DNA of 16,390 bases from CAZLYK01 sp964563495 (GCA_964563495.1 CAZLYK010000128.1:1-16390); one strand, 5' to 3'. Counted from the stretch's first letter, positions 1-7,152 are shown. Made by a program: numbers and translations. Notes: generated by a model not told the origin, from the letters alone.

Positions 1-14
1 ATAAGGAGGTAAAG

Positions 15-575
15 ATGAACAAGTCACAACGATTGGCGGCGATTGCCGTTGCCGGAGTCCTGCTGCTCGCAGGGTTCGCTTTTGGCAGGATTTCCGAGAC
101 GCCGAAGACCACCGCGGCGGAAGAGACCAAGGCGGCAGTCAACCGGTTGGCTGAGACGACCTCGCCGAACGCGGCGAGCGAGAATCAGGCTTTCTACCTG
201 AGCGATTTCAAGACCGGTTACAGCGACGGCTACAACTCCGGGTTGAGAGGAGAAACCTCGTCCGTGGTTTCGACCGGTCGTGAAGGCTACAACGAGGGTT
301 TCAAGAGAGGTTATAGCGACGGCTATCAGTTGAAGGCGGAACAGCCGGCGCCTGCCGCAAGCCGCAATTTGAGCGCTACGCCGGTGGCTTACCGTTCATC
401 AGCGCCCGTCCGTAGGCGCAGTTCCAAGCTGAAGACCGCGCTGACCATTGCCGCTCCCGCGGCGATCGGTGCTGGAGTCGGCGCCATGGTCGGCGGAAAG
501 AAGGGAGCCGGCGTCGGGGCCCTGCTGGGCGGAGGCGGCGGCGCGATGTATCACCTGATCAAGAATCGCAATTAA
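15..575 (+). CDS. Membrane-anchored glycine-zipper protein, function unknown
   Basis: This 186-residue protein starts at an ATG with a near-perfect Shine-Dalgarno sequence (AAGGAGGT at 3-10). Residues 7-24 form one hydrophobic segment after a short basic N-terminus, which suggests a signal anchor or uncleaved signal peptide. An Ala/Thr/Glu-rich linker follows. Two related Gly/Tyr motifs come next, GYSDGY at 68-73 and again at 99-104, each beside a similar F-K-x-G sequence, so the middle is an internal duplication. The C-terminus (about 146-178) is rich in spaced glycines (IGAGVGAMVGGKKGAGVGAL), resembling the glycine-zipper segments of YMGG-like envelope proteins that pack in or against membranes. 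I infer an envelope location; no enzymatic motif is visible. It appears monocistronic and ends just before a strong hairpin. Its promoter lies outside the window. Confidence 0.8.
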   Translation: MNKSQRLAAIAVAGVLLLAGFAFGRISETPKTTAAEETKAAVNRLAETTSPNAASENQAFYLSDFKTGYSDGYNSGLRGETSSVVSTGREGYNEGFKRGYSDGYQLKAEQPAPAASRNLSATPVAYRSSAPVRRRSSKLKTALTIAAPAAIGAGVGAMVGGKKGAGVGALLGGGGGAMYHLIKNRN

Positions 576-579
576 CATC

Positions 580-617
580 CTCTCCACCTATCACGCTGAG
601 GCGTGATAGGTGGAGAG
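580..617. terminator. Perfect 17-bp hairpin after the glycine-zipper gene, likely terminator
   Basis: The arms 580-596 and 601-617 are exact reverse complements, with a TGAG loop at 597-600. The hairpin begins four bases after the TAA stop at 573-575. Neither strand has a clear U-tract after it, so it is not a textbook intrinsic terminator. It may act as a transcript 3' end stabiliser or be a small palindromic repeat. It is unrelated in sequence to the other hairpins in the window. Confidence 0.6.
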
Positions 618-697
618 TCCTAATTCAGACCTTCAACAGCACCGCCCGAATTACCAACAGAACATTTGTCCTGCAATGGGGCGCCGCTTGCACCGCT

Positions 698-720
698 TCT
701 GATCGAAGGTTAAGATCAGA
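698..720. repeat. Small inverted repeat TCTGATC...GATCAGA
   Basis: Perfect 7-bp arms at 698-704 and 714-720 surround a 9-base spacer in the leader of the AAA+ ATPase gene, about 100 bases before its start codon. It could be an operator for a dimeric regulator or chance. No convincing -35/-10 pair was found overlapping it. Confidence 0.25.
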
Positions 721-757
721 CCCTCCGTCACAGTTATCCCGGATATGGTTGGTCAAG

Positions 758-794
758 GTTTATCCCGGATAAATCCAGTTTGTCCTGTCTATTT
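758..794 (-). repeat. Degenerate copy of the AATAGACAGG repeat family (one end only)
   Basis: Read on the - strand this segment begins AAATAGACAGGA and continues through a decayed middle to ATCCGGGATAAAC. It matches the termini and core of the better copies at 2306 and 14863. The core TTATCCCGGAT (760-770) also occurs just upstream at 734-744, so the region contains a short direct duplication. It lies in the leader of the AAA+ ATPase gene and would be wrongly taken as coding if an upstream TTG start were used. Confidence 0.55.
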
Positions 795-815
795 TTTCAC
801 TCATTCAGAGGCGGT

Positions 816-2306
816 ATGTTGAAGGCAAAAACGATAGGGGAGCTCAAACGCAAAGGTTATCAGAAACGTTCGGTCAAGGACGAAATCCGGCACAATCTGA
901 TTAATAAGCTGCGCCTCGGTGAAGAGCTCTTCCCCAAGGTGGTCGGTTACGACGACACGGTCATCCCGCAGATCGTCAATGCGTTGTTGGCCAAACACAA
1001 CCTGATCCTGCTCGGGTTGCGCGGGCAGGCGAAGAGCCGCATCCTGCGCAAGCTGACGGCTCTGCTCGATGAGGAGATCCCGATCTTGAAGGGATCGGAG
1101 ATCAACGACGATCCATTAAAGCCGATCAGCGCTTATGGCAAACAGCTGATCGATGAGCATGGTGACGAGGCGCCGATCGACTGGATCAAACGGGATTCGC
1201 GTTACATCGAGAAGCTGGCCACGCCGGATGTGACCATTGCCGATATCATCGGGGACGTCGATCCGATCAAAGCCGCCCGCGGCGGGCATCTGCTTTCGGA
1301 TGAGCTGACGATCCATTACGGTCTGCTCCCGCGCGCCAATCGCGGCATCTTCGCGCTCAACGAGCTGCCCGATCTCGCCGGAAAGATACAGGTCGGATTG
1401 TTCAACATCATGCAGGAAGGCGATGTCCAGATTAAGGGATATCCGGTCAGGCTGCCGCTCGATGTCCTGCTGGTCTTTTCGGCCAACCCCGAGGATTATA
1501 CGGCGCGCGGCAAGATCATTACGCCGCTCAAGGATCGGATCGGCTCGGAGATTCAAACGCACTACCCGAGCTCGCTCAAGCTCGGCGTCAAGATCACCAA
1601 GCAGGAAGCCTGGACCGATCGTTATAAAGATTATGAGGGCTCCTACTATGAACGCCTGGCGTTCAAGATCCCGGATCTGGTGCGCGAGGTAGTCGAGCAG
1701 GTGGCCTTTGTCGCGCGCAGCGACAAGCGGATCGACAAGCGTTCGGGCGTCAGCCAGCGGCTGCCGATCACGGTCATGGAGAGCGCGGTCTCTAACGCCG
1801 AGCGGCGCAGCCTGCACAATACCGAAAACTATGCTTCACCGCGGATCAGCGACATCTACGCGGCGATCCCGGCCATGACCGGCAAGATCGAGCTCGAATA
1901 CGAGGGTGAGCAGATCGGGGCCGAACGGCTTGCCCGCGATCTGATCCGCAAGGCGTGCGGCGACATCTTCACCGAACGTTACAGCGGGATCGATTTCCGT
2001 CAGGTGCTCGATCATTTCAACCACGGCAGGACGCTCACCCTGAGCGATATGATGAGCGATGAGGAGGCTCTCGGGGAACTCGGCAAAGTCAGAGGGCTGA
2101 TCGACGCCGTCAGTAGCGGAAAGCTTGATGATCAGACCCCGGGGTCTTTGATCGCGTCGAGCGAGCTGGTGCTCGAAGGTCTGTCCGCGCAGAAGAAGCT
2201 CGCCCGCAGCGAGGACCGCGGCGAGGCGAGCTACAGTCAGGCCGCACCAGAGCGCTCATCGCGCCGCCAAACCTTCGACGATTGGAGCGGCGGCAAAGTG
2301 AACTGA
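816..2306 (+). CDS. MoxR / magnesium-chelatase-like AAA+ ATPase
   Basis: This 496-residue protein belongs to the AAA+ group that includes MoxR and the Mg-chelatase I subunit, ATPases that typically work with a VWA-domain partner to remodel or activate client proteins. The Walker A loop is GLRGQAKS at 67-74. The Walker B region is GIFALNELPDL at 177-187, where the usual D-E pair is N-E. Sensor 1 lies around LVFSANPEDY (219-228), followed by a putative arginine-finger segment KDRIGSEI (239-246). The C-terminal third, beyond about 400, is helical and charged with a polar tail. I chose the ATG at 816 (GAGG at 808-811). An in-frame TTG at 780 falls inside a repeat and adds a non-conserved N-terminus. 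The next gene encodes a VWA protein 68 bases downstream, so the pair probably acts as a chaperone-like complex. The client is not identifiable here. Confidence 0.85.
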   Translation: MLKAKTIGELKRKGYQKRSVKDEIRHNLINKLRLGEELFPKVVGYDDTVIPQIVNALLAKHNLILLGLRGQAKSRILRKLTALLDEEIPILKGSEINDDPLKPISAYGKQLIDEHGDEAPIDWIKRDSRYIEKLATPDVTIADIIGDVDPIKAARGGHLLSDELTIHYGLLPRANRGIFALNELPDLAGKIQVGLFNIMQEGDVQIKGYPVRLPLDVLLVFSANPEDYTARGKIITPLKDRIGSEIQTHYPSSLKLGVKITKQEAWTDRYKDYEGSYYERLAFKIPDLVREVVEQVAFVARSDKRIDKRSGVSQRLPITVMESAVSNAERRSLHNTENYASPRISDIYAAIPAMTGKIELEYEGEQIGAERLARDLIRKACGDIFTERYSGIDFRQVLDHFNHGRTLTLSDMMSDEEALGELGKVRGLIDAVSSGKLDDQTPGSLIASSELVLEGLSAQKKLARSEDRGEASYSQAAPERSSRRQTFDDWSGGKVN

Positions 2307-2365
2307 ATAGACAGGGTTTTTATCCTGTTTAATCCTGTAAAAATCCTGTCAATCCTGTCTATTTC
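2306..2365. repeat. AATAGACAGG-family palindromic repeat, both ends present
   Basis: This copy has the left terminus AATAGACAGG and the right terminus CCTGTCTATTT, with iterated ATCCTGT units between them. The left arm is shortened. GACAGGGTTTTT can pair with AAAAATCCTGTC (one G-T wobble) around a 17-base loop. It fills nearly all of the space between the ATPase stop (TGA at 2304-2306) and the VWA start, ending nine bases before that ATG and leaving no Shine-Dalgarno sequence. It could influence transcript stability or coupling within this pair. Confidence 0.75.
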
Positions 2366-2374
2366 TGAATCAAT

Positions 2375-3781
2375 ATGCGGTTTACCAAATACTCAAAATG
2401 GACCGGGCAGAACTGGGATGAGATCAGTCTCGAAGAGCTCATGGATGCCCTCTCCGATTACCTGCTGCGGAGTGGGTACGAAGACCAGTTTCGCAGCCAG
2501 TATCGTCGCTGGGCGCGCGATTGGGATCGCGAAGAATTCGAGGATCTCGATCCCGAGGATCCGCTGGAATCTCTGCGCCGCGCGATCCGCGAAGCGCTCC
2601 GCAATTCCGGCCTGCTCGACCGGGAGCAATACGACCAACTCTTTGACGAAGCGGGAAATGCCCGGGATGAGCGGCTTGAGCAGTTGATCAACCGGTTGAT
2701 TGAGCGATTGCTCCAGGAAGGTTATTTGAGCTTGCAGGGTGATCCCGATCAGATCGAAGCTCTGTTCGGCGGAGAAGACGATGAAGATGGCGAGGACGCC
2801 CAGGCGCGCCGAGCCCGCCGGCAGAGCGGGCAGGGCAAAACCGAAGATTACCGGAAACCCAACATCAAGTTTGAAGTGACCGAGAAGGGCATCGATTTTC
2901 TCGGCTACAAGACGCTCAAGAGCCTGATGGCGGGTCTGGGTCGATCATCGTTCGGGCGCCACGATACGAATTATCTATCGACGGGTGTCGAGGCGTATGA
3001 ATCGTCCAAGCCCTATCAATTCGGAGACTCGCTCAACCTCGATGTCACCGGTACGTTGCTCAATGCGGTCGGGCGCGAAGGACTGGGTGTGCCGCTCAAC
3101 CTGGAGTACGGTGATCTGATGGTCTTCCAGTCGGAATATCAATCGTCTTGCGCGACGGCGCTCATGCTCGATTGCTCTCATTCGATGATTCTTTATGGAG
3201 AAGATCGGTTTACCCCGGCCAAGCGGGTGGCGCTGGCGCTGGCGCATCTGATTCGCACTCAATACCCGGGCGACAGTCTCAGCCTGGTGCTCTTTCACGA
3301 CTCGGCCGAGGAGGTGCCGCTGGCCCGGCTGTCGAGCGTCCAGGTCGGACCATACCACACCAACACCTGCGAGGGATTGAAACTGGCTCGCCGCATTCTC
3401 ATGGGCCAACGCAAAGACATGCGCCAGATCATTATGATCACAGACGGCAAACCATCAGCCCTCTTTGTCGAGAATGACCCTCATCGTTACCCGTATGCTC
3501 AACACTCGAAGCGGGACGGCGGGGGCGGTCGCCGGCTCTATAAAAACTCCATGGGACTCGATCCCTTGATCGTCGACGCCACGCTGGCGGAGGCCGCGCA
3601 ATGCCGCCGCTCCGGCATCATCGTCAATACTTTTATGCTGACCGACGATTACTATCTGGTCGAGTTCGTCAAACAGTTGGCTGCAACCGCACACGGCAAA
3701 GCCTATTTCACCACCAGCCTCAGCCTGGGCGAGTACGTCATGATGGATTTCATCAAACGGAAAACCAGCCGAGTTAAATAA
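2375..3781 (+). CDS. VWA (von Willebrand factor A) domain protein, partner of the upstream AAA+ ATPase
   Basis: This 468-residue protein has a helical, strongly charged N-terminal half. Residues 40-115 are rich in Arg, Asp and Glu, and an acidic stretch surrounds 134-141. A C-terminal VWA domain spans about 260-455. Its metal-ion-dependent adhesion site is visible as DCSHS at 266-270, a threonine in TNTCEG near 331 and ITDG with Asp357. No signal peptide or membrane segment is seen, so it is likely cytoplasmic. In families such as the Mg-chelatase D subunit, CbbO, NorD and ViaA, a VWA protein contacts a MoxR-type ATPase and its client; the gene order here suggests the same partnership. A Gly-rich, basic loop near 378-390 (KRDGGGGRR) sits in the VWA fold and may be a family-specific insert. 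The ATG lacks an obvious ribosome binding site. Confidence 0.85.
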   Translation: MRFTKYSKWTGQNWDEISLEELMDALSDYLLRSGYEDQFRSQYRRWARDWDREEFEDLDPEDPLESLRRAIREALRNSGLLDREQYDQLFDEAGNARDERLEQLINRLIERLLQEGYLSLQGDPDQIEALFGGEDDEDGEDAQARRARRQSGQGKTEDYRKPNIKFEVTEKGIDFLGYKTLKSLMAGLGRSSFGRHDTNYLSTGVEAYESSKPYQFGDSLNLDVTGTLLNAVGREGLGVPLNLEYGDLMVFQSEYQSSCATALMLDCSHSMILYGEDRFTPAKRVALALAHLIRTQYPGDSLSLVLFHDSAEEVPLARLSSVQVGPYHTNTCEGLKLARRILMGQRKDMRQIIMITDGKPSALFVENDPHRYPYAQHSKRDGGGGRRLYKNSMGLDPLIVDATLAEAAQCRRSGIIVNTFMLTDDYYLVEFVKQLAATAHGKAYFTTSLSLGEYVMMDFIKRKTSRVK

Positions 3782-3803
3782 TCCGGGATAAACATCGTTT
3801 ATC
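3776..3803. repeat. Shortened AATAGACAGG-family repeat with hairpin, overlapping the VWA stop codon
   Basis: The sequence AAATAATCCGGGATAAAC matches the reverse complement of the copy near 758 with an internal deletion. GATAAAC (3787-3793) and GTTTATC (3797-3803) form a perfect 7-bp hairpin with loop ATC. The VWA stop TAA (3779-3781) lies inside the element. The hairpin ends three bases before the maf ATG and occupies the place of a ribosome binding site, so it could dampen maf translation. Membership of the family is inferred from the shared 13-base core. Confidence 0.5.
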
Positions 3804-3806
3804 ATT

Positions 3807-4361
3807 ATGCTGATACTTGCTTCTGCGTCTCCTCGCCGCGCCGAGCTGCTCCGCAGCGCCGGAATCGAATTCGCCGTCCGCGTCGCCGATATCGATGAGT
3901 CATTATTGCCCGGCGAGATGCCGGCTGATTACGTGCTCCGCCTCTCGCGTGAGAAGGCCGCGGCCATTACCCAACCGGGGGAGACGGTTCTTGGCGCGGA
4001 TACTACCGTTGTCATCGAGGAAGAGATCGCGGGTAAGCCGGTTGACGCCGAAGACGCCGCGCGCATGCTGCGCGCCCTGAGCGGGAGATGGCACGAGGTG
4101 CTGACCGCGGTGACCCTGATCAGTGACGATCTGATCTCATCGGAGCTGACCGTCACACGCGTCAAGTTCTCTCAGCTCACGCAAAAGGAGATCGACTGGT
4201 ACGTGGCGACCGGCGAGCCCATGGATAAAGCCGGCGGATACGGCATTCAAGGCTACGCTTCTCGCTTCGTCGAGAGCATCGAAGGCAGTTATTCGAATGT
4301 CGTGGGGTTGCCGGTCGAAACCGTCTACCGGATGTTGCGAAAATTTAAGGTTCATGAATAA
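3807..4361 (+). CDS. maf: Maf-family nucleoside triphosphate pyrophosphatase (YhdE-type, dTTP/UTP)
   Basis: This 184-residue protein matches the Maf family throughout. It has the N-terminal substrate loop SASPRR at 6-11, the catalytic segment GADTTVV with Asp65, DKAGGYGIQG at 140-149 and GSYSNVVGLPVETV near 160-173. The combination DKAGxYGIQG and GSYxxVVGLP resembles E. coli YhdE more than YceF. Hydrolysis of dTTP, UTP or modified pyrimidine nucleotides to monophosphate plus pyrophosphate is therefore the likely activity. Family members are linked to septum-formation control and nucleotide-pool cleaning in the cytoplasm. It follows the VWA gene by 25 bases on the same strand and may be the last gene of that unit. 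Its TAA stop lies in the terminator hairpin shared with ribA. No clear Shine-Dalgarno precedes the ATG. Confidence 0.93.
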   Translation: MLILASASPRRAELLRSAGIEFAVRVADIDESLLPGEMPADYVLRLSREKAAAITQPGETVLGADTTVVIEEEIAGKPVDAEDAARMLRALSGRWHEVLTAVTLISDDLISSELTVTRVKFSQLTQKEIDWYVATGEPMDKAGGYGIQGYASRFVESIEGSYSNVVGLPVETVYRMLRKFKVHE

Positions 4362-4397
4362 AGATCCCCGCCGCCGCTGGCGGCGGGGATCTTTATT
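4357..4397. terminator. Bidirectional terminator hairpin between maf and ribA
   Basis: Arms at 4357-4375 and 4379-4397 form a perfect 19-bp stem with a GCT loop. The base of the stem is A/T-rich on both sides, giving a short U-run after the GC-rich stem in either direction, as expected of an intrinsic terminator serving convergent genes. The maf stop (TAA, 4359-4361) and the ribA stop (TAA on the - strand, 4396-4398) both lie in or at the edge of the stem. An almost identical hairpin occurs at 7148-7185. Confidence 0.9.
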
Positions 4398-5052
4398 AAA
4401 AGAGGCCATTAAGCATGAGCAGGTGGCCCATCTTCTCTTTCTTGGTGCGCAGGTAATTGATCGCCGGTTCTTTGGGTTTGACCTCCAGCGGCACCCGTTC
4501 GACGATCTCCAGGCCGGCATTGCGCAGTGCCCGCAGCTTGTCGGGGTTGTTCGACATGAGTCGTAAGCGGCGCGCGCCGAGCATTTTGATCACCTCGGCG
4601 CATTGGTTGTATTCACGCTCGTCGATTTCGAAGCCCAGTCGAAGATTGGCCTCGATCGTATCCGCGCCCTGATCCTGCAGGGCGTAGGCCCGGATCTTGT
4701 TGACGATGCCGATGCCGCGACCTTCCTGCTGCTGGTAGACGATGATGCCCTTGCCCTCTTCCTGCACCAATTCCATGGCGAGTTGCAATTGTGGGCCGCA
4801 GTCGCATTTGAGCGAATGGAAAACATCGCCGGTCAGACACTGTGAGTGAATCCGGACCAGCGTCGGCTCTTCGGGTTTGATCTCACCTTTGACCAGCGCG
4901 ACGAACTCCTCGTCACTGGTCGTGCTGCGAAAACCGACGATCCGGAATGGGCCCAGTTCGGTCGGCAGATTAGCTTCGGCTTCTTTCCTGACGCTGGATC
5001 CAATTGTTGCTCGGTCGAGCTCGCTTTGAGCCTTGTTAAGATTATCGTTCAC
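4396..5052 (-). CDS. ribA: GTP cyclohydrolase II (riboflavin biosynthesis)
   Basis: RibA converts GTP to 2,5-diamino-6-ribosylamino-4-pyrimidinone 5'-phosphate, formate and pyrophosphate, the first step of riboflavin synthesis in the cytoplasm. The zinc site is clear: IHSQCLTGDVFHSLKCDCG with Cys72, Cys83 and Cys85. It is followed by YQQQEGRGIGIVNKIRAYAL (106-125), QDQGADT (126-132), SNNPDKLRAL (167-176) and KKEKMGHLL near the end, all typical of stand-alone GCHII. There is no DHBP synthase (RibB) domain and no other rib gene here. I chose the GTG at 5052 (218 residues) because GGAGGGG precedes it closely. An in-frame ATG at 5124 with GGGAG four bases upstream would add 24 poorly conserved residues and sits close to the predicted transcription start, so the start is uncertain. 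Transcribed from the divergent region shared with the membrane protein gene. Confidence 0.93.
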   Translation of the reverse strand: MNDNLNKAQSELDRATIGSSVRKEAEANLPTELGPFRIVGFRSTTSDEEFVALVKGEIKPEEPTLVRIHSQCLTGDVFHSLKCDCGPQLQLAMELVQEEGKGIIVYQQQEGRGIGIVNKIRAYALQDQGADTIEANLRLGFEIDEREYNQCAEVIKMLGARRLRLMSNNPDKLRALRNAGLEIVERVPLEVKPKEPAINYLRTKKEKMGHLLMLNGLF

Positions 5053-5137
5053 TACCCCTCCCTCATCATTTCCGGCAACTTCGTCGCAACGCCCGTTGCT
5101 CCTGAGGTTGCCCCGATGTTGCATTGGACTCCCAACA

Positions 5138-5167
5138 ACTATAGAAGCCGTATGCTCAGGCGGTCAA
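5138..5167 (-). promoter_or_regulatory. Sigma70-type promoter for ribA
   Basis: On the - strand, TTGACC (5162-5167) and TATAGT (5138-5143) are separated by 18 bases. Transcription would start near 5131. That leaves a leader of about 80 bases to the GTG start or fewer than 10 to the upstream ATG. The leader is too short for an FMN riboswitch and none was recognised. Confidence 0.6.
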
Positions 5168-5181
5168 GTCACCCTCCGGGC

Positions 5182-5210
5182 TTGAGAAATGGCGATAACC
5201 CCGATATAGA
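5182..5210 (+). promoter_or_regulatory. Sigma70-type promoter for the GT-C-like membrane protein, possibly leaderless
   Basis: TTGAGA (5182-5187) and TATAGA (5205-5210) are spaced by 17 bases. The expected start point falls at about 5216-5218, essentially at the ATG at 5218, which has no Shine-Dalgarno sequence. This suggests a leaderless transcript. The -35 box lies 14 bases from the -35 of the divergent ribA promoter. Confidence 0.55.
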
Positions 5211-5217
5211 GATCCCG

Positions 5218-7152
5218 ATGAACTCTCTATTCGCCGTCTCTCTCGCCGTGTTGGCGATTGCCAATGGAGCGCTGCTGACCTGGCTGTTCGTCGAAGACGC
5301 CCGGCTGCCGGCCAGGCTTTGCGCGGGGGCCGTTTGCGGCCTGGCCTTGCTTTCCTGGATCGGATTTCTCACGGCGCTGGTCTTCGGGTTAAACGGCGTC
5401 TCGATCGGGGTCACGATCGCGATCGAGATCGCCATATTGATTGTGGTTTGGCGGAGCGTCTCGACTGCACGCCTGCGCGCCGAGGCGGGCCGTTTCAACC
5501 CCCAATTCGGCGGTCTGGTCTATTACGCGGCCTGGGTCGCCCTGCTCTCCTGGCTCTTCAGCCGCGTAGTCATGTTCTATCCCGATGGGATGCATACGGC
5601 ACCGTTGAATAATTTTGGCGATCTGCCGTTCCATTTCAGCGTGATCAGCTCTTTCGCGTATGGAGAGAATCTGCCTCCGGAAAACCCGATCTTCGCCGGA
5701 TCGAAGTTTACCTACCCCTTCCTGATCGATTTTCTGACGGCCGTTTTCATTCGCACCGGCGCTGACTTGCGCGTCGCGTTCTTCCTCGAAAACCTGGCGC
5801 TCTCTCTGTCGCTGGTCGGGTTGATCGATCTGATCGCGAGGAAAATTTCGGGCAGCTCGCTGGCCGGCCGCCTCGCCCCCGTCATTTTTCTCTTCAACGG
5901 AGGGTTGGGATTCCTCAATTTTTTCAGGGACCTGGGTAATTCGCCGGGAGGTGGCTTGATCGCTTTGCTGACGCATCTGCCGGGAGCCTATACCATGAAC
6001 GCAGAACTGGTCTTTGGCCAGACAAAAGTCCCACTCCGCTGGGGCAACGTCTTTACCACTCTGCTCATCCCGCAGCGCTCCATGCTCTTCGGATTGCCGT
6101 TCGTCGCCATGATCATCCTGCTCTGGTGGATGGCTGTTGCGGAGAGAGTCGCCCCGTCGCCCCGTCGCGCCGTCGCCCCGTCGGCTCTTCCCCCCGTCGG
6201 CTCTTCCCCCCGTCTTCTTCTCGCCGCCGGCATTCTTGCCGGTCTACTGCCTATGCTGCATGCCCACGGTTTCTTTGCCGTGATCGTGGCGAGCGTGGCG
6301 ATGGCCATGATCTACCGTTCGATCGATTGGATGTGGTTTTTCGTTCCTCTGGCCGTGCTGGCGGGGCCGCAGGCGCTCTGGCTGAGCGGCACTCAGGTCA
6401 GGAATAAGCTCTTCGAGCCGCACTGGTGGTGGGAATCCGGGGATTCCAATCCGCTGCTCTTCTGGATGGCCAATGCCGGTGTCTTCATCCTCCTACTGGT
6501 GATGGTTCTATTTTTTCGAGCGACGGTGCGGCGATTCTATCTGCCGTTTGCGTTGTGGTTCATGATCCCGAATCTCGTCCTGCTCGCGCCGTGGCCGTGG
6601 GACAACATCAAGGTGCTGGTTTATTGGGCGCTCGCCTCGGTTCCATTTGTCGCGGCCTTGCCGGCGCATCTTTTAAAGCACAGGCTTTTGGCCCTTCGCC
6701 CGGTGGGTGCCGGATTGATCTTGCTGCTCGTATTTTCCGGGGCGCTCGATCTGACGCGAGCGCTTTCGCCGGTCGAAAACGTCCTGCTTTTCGGGCAGGA
6801 GGAGCTGGAAGTCGCGGCGTTATTGCGTCAACAGACGCCGCCGCAGGCGGTCATCCTCCACGCGCCAATTCACAATTCGGCCGTTGCCTTATCGGGCCGG
6901 CGATCGTTGATGGGGTATCCAGGACATTTGTGGACCCACGGGATTGCCTATCAGGAGCGCCACCGCGACGTTCTGGAGATATATCAGGGCGGAGCCCGCG
7001 CGCCGGGTTTAATCGATAAATATCGGGTCGATTACGTCCTGATCGGGCCGGTCGAGCTCTCGCAGGTTGAGCCGAACCTCGATTTCTTTTCGGCTCGCTA
7101 TCCGGTACTCTTCGATTACGCGGGTTATCGTCTTTACCGGGTAGCTGAATAA
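5218..7152 (+). CDS. Multi-pass membrane protein resembling GT-C glycosyltransferases
   Basis: This 644-residue protein has around ten or more hydrophobic segments. A loop after the early segments carries NNFGDLPFHFSVISSFAYGE (131-150). An acidic-residue plus His pattern of this kind is where GT-C enzymes bind polyprenyl-phosphate sugar donors. GSKFTYPFLIDFL (161-173) follows. The soluble C-terminal end (about 525-644) contains LSGRRSLMGYPGHLWTHG (558-575) and KYRVDYVLIGP (601-611), reminiscent of the C-terminal tails of several bacterial and archaeal GT-C-like membrane families. I infer a role in transferring sugars to an envelope lipid or protein, but family assignment is uncertain and the acceptor is unknown. 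A Ser/Pro/Arg-rich loop at 311-332 is encoded by short tandem repeats. The start is the ATG at 5218; the open frame extends upstream only antisense to ribA. It ends in a terminator. Confidence 0.75.
   Translation: MNSLFAVSLAVLAIANGALLTWLFVEDARLPARLCAGAVCGLALLSWIGFLTALVFGLNGVSIGVTIAIEIAILIVVWRSVSTARLRAEAGRFNPQFGGLVYYAAWVALLSWLFSRVVMFYPDGMHTAPLNNFGDLPFHFSVISSFAYGENLPPENPIFAGSKFTYPFLIDFLTAVFIRTGADLRVAFFLENLALSLSLVGLIDLIARKISGSSLAGRLAPVIFLFNGGLGFLNFFRDLGNSPGGGLIALLTHLPGAYTMNAELVFGQTKVPLRWGNVFTTLLIPQRSMLFGLPFVAMIILLWWMAVAERVAPSPRRAVAPSALPPVGSSPRLLLAAGILAGLLPMLHAHGFFAVIVASVAMAMIYRSIDWMWFFVPLAVLAGPQALWLSGTQVRNKLFEPHWWWESGDSNPLLFWMANAGVFILLLVMVLFFRATVRRFYLPFALWFMIPNLVLLAPWPWDNIKVLVYWALASVPFVAALPAHLLKHRLLALRPVGAGLILLLVFSGALDLTRALSPVENVLLFGQEELEVAALLRQQTPPQAVILHAPIHNSAVALSGRRSLMGYPGHLWTHGIAYQERHRDVLEIYQGGARAPGLIDKYRVDYVLIGPVELSQVEPNLDFFSARYPVLFDYAGYRLYRVAE
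6148..6211 (+). repeat. Tandem microrepeat (8-bp and 16-bp units) inside the membrane protein gene
   Basis: Four units of GTCGCCCC (6148-6155, 6156-6163, 6164-6171 with one change, 6172-6179) are followed by two exact copies of GTCGGCTCTTCCCCCC (6180-6195 and 6196-6211). They encode a Ser/Pro/Arg-rich loop between membrane segments. Gain or loss of one 8-bp unit would shift the reading frame, so slippage here could switch the gene off. Confidence 0.8.

Noticed and set aside
140..186. Two winged-helix-like segments in PriA as a novel fusion (residue numbers of PriA, about 7646-8008 in the window)
   Set aside because: Longer PriA proteins from other bacteria also have an enlarged region between the 3'-end binding domain and the helicase core, so this is ordinary.
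780..815. N-terminal extension of the AAA+ ATPase from a TTG at 780
   Set aside because: It falls within a dispersed repeat copy and has no ribosome binding site; the ATG at 816 is preceded by GAGG.
1116..1817. 233-codon - strand frame inside the AAA+ gene (also 9899-10609 and 7907-8710 in other genes)
   Set aside because: Antisense shadows of well-supported genes in GC-rich DNA; their translations show no domain and have no ribosome sites.
5053..5137. FMN riboswitch in the ribA leader
   Set aside because: The leader is only about 80 bases and shows none of the conserved FMN riboswitch segments.
4846..5217. Upstream extension of the membrane protein frame
   Set aside because: This part is antisense to ribA and non-hydrophobic; the promoter and ATG near 5218 give a sensible membrane N-terminus.
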